The notes under the pieces are model-generated. The model was given only the letters and a program-made list of their open reading frames with translations, ran no database searches and was not told where the DNA came from. Below are positions 32,801 to 33,872 of a stretch of DNA of 33,872 nt, in pieces; position 1 is the stretch's first letter, and each line of letters opens with the position of its first letter. A program made the translations under genes and the position numbers. Source of the DNA: a bacterium (GTDB lineage: Bacteria; Babelota; Babeliae; Babelales; Vermiphilaceae); NCBI GenBank assembly GCA_030672115.1, contig DAOVGZ010000001.1, positions 1 to 33,872 on the forward strand, written 5' to 3'.

Positions 32801-33228
32801 TTGGTTTTGCAAGGAATTCATATATTATCAAAACATTGAAACCTGAAGGAAAAAAAGAAGCTAAAAAAGCAGAACAGGCTTTGAGTAATCAAGCGTATAA
32901 AAAACTTACAGGTTTACTTTCTAGCTTTATAATATTTCTTGGAACTAAAGTTGATTCATTTCCGGCAAAAACAAAAATAGAAGAAAATATAGAAAAGATA
33001 AAAGAAACTATAGAAAAAAATATAAACACAATAAAAATAGAAGATGTTTTACCAACACATCTCGTTCAAGATACTGTGGCGAAAGAAAAGTTTAAACATA
33101 ATGTGAGGCGTAGAGTTGTTCTTGTTCATCGGTATTTAGATGGCCTAGTTGAAAAAATAGAAAAAATAAGAGTTAAAAAAGCAAAACCATCAAGACCAAC
33201 TAAAAAAGCAAAAATTGTAAATCCATAA
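29848..33228 (+). CDS. Giant secreted helical protein with acidic and PPPPG repeats
   Basis: 1126 residues; no family recognised. The GTG start follows AAAGGAA. Signal peptide MKKLLWLLSFVCFWTNIQAQ with cleavage after QA or AQ. Residues 186-220 form a low-complexity stretch: Glu/Asp run, then VPPPPG, Asp run, then IPPPPGF, then a basic KKKVKR. The remaining 900 residues are Lys/Ile/Leu/Phe-rich and look entirely helical with many short amphipathic segments; the end (about 1105-1126) is strongly basic. Proline repeats of this form resemble profilin- or EVH1-binding stretches in eukaryotic and bacterial actin regulators. Role as a host-directed effector or surface protein is inferred. Codon use (A-ending, AT-rich) is like that of its neighbours. 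Confidence 0.7.
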   Translation: MKKLLWLLSFVCFWTNIQAQDFTFTKKNVCTMEVPAFEAQLIYLKRNNFSVFYESPKTKECAQKLLKDFVQQFGRGAFKRAGWTASELGLTLPPEDITASEFAKKLGYKSSDALEAVVKKIKSNVDVSGSGKLAQLLKDLGIAQDDLEKMIDIYKELGQDSDGFIDIITRFREGKLTENPEDFVLGEEEEDDDEDDDGDVPPPPGDDDDDIPPPPGFDEPVKKKVKREDQEDWGKIFEIIVEVKKAVKKIIVQQRKTAEEVKNDKNAQKASDEFLIDQLMHYGTIVEPGKGIYPYFLRLKQDFDDALKNNNNFVHLDEYKKLFDGQKDSIFYKFLEENITLEKMEELHKGLSKDGGGDLLNKKFIPMFEKLFFDKNILQKKKEYFITLLVNFIVSIRKTKSGDRINSDVVAFNAIELALKQKNEKVMEDLAKRIDILRANPKFLKYDGLIGQEAMNKMNMQKSKMDQSYFIPLLLSLRLYEGASIQPKAQEFKSFGTFIQKLNKQLFFDPEELTFSLKLDESLNKKLKKVVNIKKESLVGVFDLFTVVTKKIKNIKNKIELIIFLGALPEKKIDTDTRDSLVEELKKDKKNIKIDFLVSKMNAFVGKEIKIKDLLLRLIEKEETLSEKIDGVLASVKTNKNIDLYSELKKIPEIKEMVELIFRYPYRNPFTVRDFLKRNDVLGANNVAKYGDSFFVRKIKPYGLLIKVLIDILKLTDRKKYPNKYIIVKEVLKGLSSVGLPNVLYDLFTTAEIDLIGLSESLKTLYFQNDLFKEFQRDFDNKTVENTIKSFNNFIADANMDVEKTPMYHFALIVLRNLFQDALLMEVFEEIQELNKGENKIGIKNKVIIAGLEIPEQDKTSRKKRILYKRIFAAIKGKFSLVIKILNKDIIEFSKVNIEEIEKSFETAKKTIIEKIKAIEALQKNTQEQDKFVKVIKDFFDKSMKKVISVHQNVINYIKEQKEFTEVYNEIIHLNHGFGVLSETLGFARNSYIIKTLKPEGKKEAKKAEQALSNQAYKKLTGLLSSFIIFLGTKVDSFPAKTKIEENIEKIKETIEKNINTIKIEDVLPTHLVQDTVAKEKFKHNVRRRVVLVHRYLDGLVEKIEKIRVKKAKPSRPTKKAKIVNP

Positions 33229-33234
33229 AAAAAT

Positions 33235-33254
33235 TTAATAACAATTGTTATTAA
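33235..33254. repeat. 20-base perfect palindrome
   Basis: TTAATAACAATTGTTATTAA begins six bases after the stop of the 1126-residue gene and touches the terminator hairpin. It may be a binding site for a dimeric regulator of the convergent gene's end or simply an AT-rich cruciform. Confidence 0.4.
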
Positions 33255-33255
33255 C

Positions 33256-33299
33256 AAAAAAAGAGCCGCGAGGGAAATATTTCCTCGTGGCTCTTTTTT
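33256..33299. terminator. Bidirectional rho-independent terminator
   Basis: AAAAAGAGCC-G-CGAGG (from 33257) pairs with CCTCG-T-GGCTCTTTTT (to 33299), with one G-T pair and an AT-rich loop. A-run on the left and T-run on the right. It separates two convergent genes. Confidence 0.88.
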
Positions 33300-33314
33300 G
33301 GTGTATGCAGATTT

Positions 33315-33872
33315 TTATTGAATAAATTCAAACGATAGGAGCAATTCTGCCGCAATATCAATAGCTTCCTGTTTAAGTGCTTCTTTTTGGTTTTTTAATT
33401 TCTTATCAGAAACAGATTCAAAAGAATCAGCTATATCATCAAAAAGGTTTTGTATTTGTTCTTCATTAGTGGCGTTTATGAGTTTTTCAATGCTTTCTTT
33501 AGCTTCTGTGAGTTTTTTTGGTTGATCCTTTTCTGGAACGATTTCTGCTAAAACATCTTCTTTAGCTTCATCAAACATTGTTACCGCTTTATCAAGATAC
33601 GGTTTGAGTTTTCTTTTTTCTTCTTTCCTTTGGTCTCTTGTTTTTTCCTCTTTTTCTTTTTTTTCTTGTTTTTTAATATCTTCAGAACTTAAAGGAAAGA
33701 CAGGAGTCAAAGTTTGAAATAAAAATTCTTTTTCTTCAATTGTTGGATAATTTACTTCTTCTTCTTTTTCTTCTGGAATATATATTCCTTCAAGTGAAGG
33801 AAAATCAGATAGAGGTGAAAATTCTTCTTCTTCTTCTTCTTCTTCTTCAATTGGTGGAACATTTTCTTCCTC
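33315..33872 (-). CDS. Acidic, Glu-rich protein, C-terminal part (partial)
   Basis: The frame stays open to the right edge, giving at least 185 codons; the start is outside the window. An apparent start at 33710 is an internal TTG. From the window edge the peptide has NVPPI followed by nine Glu, then FSPLSDFPSLEGIYIP, another EEKEEE, then a highly charged helical part (SSEDIKKQEKKEKEEKTRDQ, KLKPYLDKAVTMFDEAKEDV) and a final helix. No family recognised. The nine-Glu run is coded by a (GAA)n tract, which can change length without shifting frame. Its mix of acidic runs and short proline motifs recalls residues 186-220 of the convergent neighbour, though the proteins are otherwise not similar by eye. 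Confidence 0.6.
   Translation of the reverse strand, partial: EEENVPPIEEEEEEEEEFSPLSDFPSLEGIYIPEEKEEEVNYPTIEEKEFLFQTLTPVFPLSSEDIKKQEKKEKEEKTRDQRKEEKRKLKPYLDKAVTMFDEAKEDVLAEIVPEKDQPKKLTEAKESIEKLINATNEEQIQNLFDDIADSFESVSDKKLKNQKEALKQEAIDIAAELLLSFEFIQ

Noticed and set aside
33820..33850. TTC triplet run as a possible microsatellite or CRISPR-like repeat
   Set aside because: It is simply the code for poly-Glu in an open minus-strand frame; no spacers.

Overview
The window is AT-rich bacterial chromosome with short intergenic gaps, many rho-independent terminators and readable sigma70-type promoters. My best guess for the source is an intracellular, host-associated bacterium of the Candidatus Dependentiae (TM6) type. 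This is inferred from the archaeal/rickettsial-type ValRS, a eukaryote/virus-like deoxynucleoside kinase, many small lysine-rich proteins with signal peptides, a minimal division cluster (ftsQ-ftsA-ftsZ without mur genes) and very large secreted helical proteins. No rRNA, tRNA, CRISPR array or transposase was found.

Layout: (1) 1-5.0 kb, minus strand: the 5' end of a secreted protein, valS, and a multi-TM/TPR protein resembling TMTC-type mannosyltransferases. (2) 5.2-8.3 kb, plus strand: a site-2-protease homologue that has lost its catalytic residues, tyrS, and a secreted protein of unknown function. (3) 8.3-11.6 kb, minus strand: deoxynucleoside kinase, alanine racemase, an exported Hsp20-like protein and a small secreted protein. 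(4) 11.8-14.5 kb: rlmB, two small minus-strand genes sharing one signal-peptide cassette (one frameshifted), and a glucokinase with an N-terminal signal peptide. (5) 14.5-18.8 kb: ftsQ-ftsA-ftsZ-pgeF. (6) 18.8-22.3 kb: an accessory island with a secreted 821-aa protein ending in an EndoU-type nuclease domain and a probable immunity gene, bounded by two copies of the 3' end of pgeF. (7) 22.3-28.0 kb: a small secreted protein, secA, another small secreted protein, a membrane-anchored small protein whose transcript ends in a structured RNA element plus terminator, and galE. (8) 28.1-33.9 kb: an outer-membrane-like protein, a 1126-aa secreted protein with acidic (V/I)PPPPG repeats, and the 3' part of a convergent acidic protein.

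How the genes may work together: the core genes cover translation (valS, tyrS, rlmB), division (ftsQAZ), wall precursors (alr, pgeF), secretion (secA) and sugar or nucleotide salvage (glk, galE, dNK). The accessory genes are mostly Sec-exported proteins that could act on neighbouring bacteria or on the host.

The most promising candidate for an undescribed system is the EndoU toxin-immunity island inserted at the 3' end of pgeF. Next come the exported glucokinase, the degenerate site-2 protease paired with tyrS, and the structured RNA at 26.4 kb.
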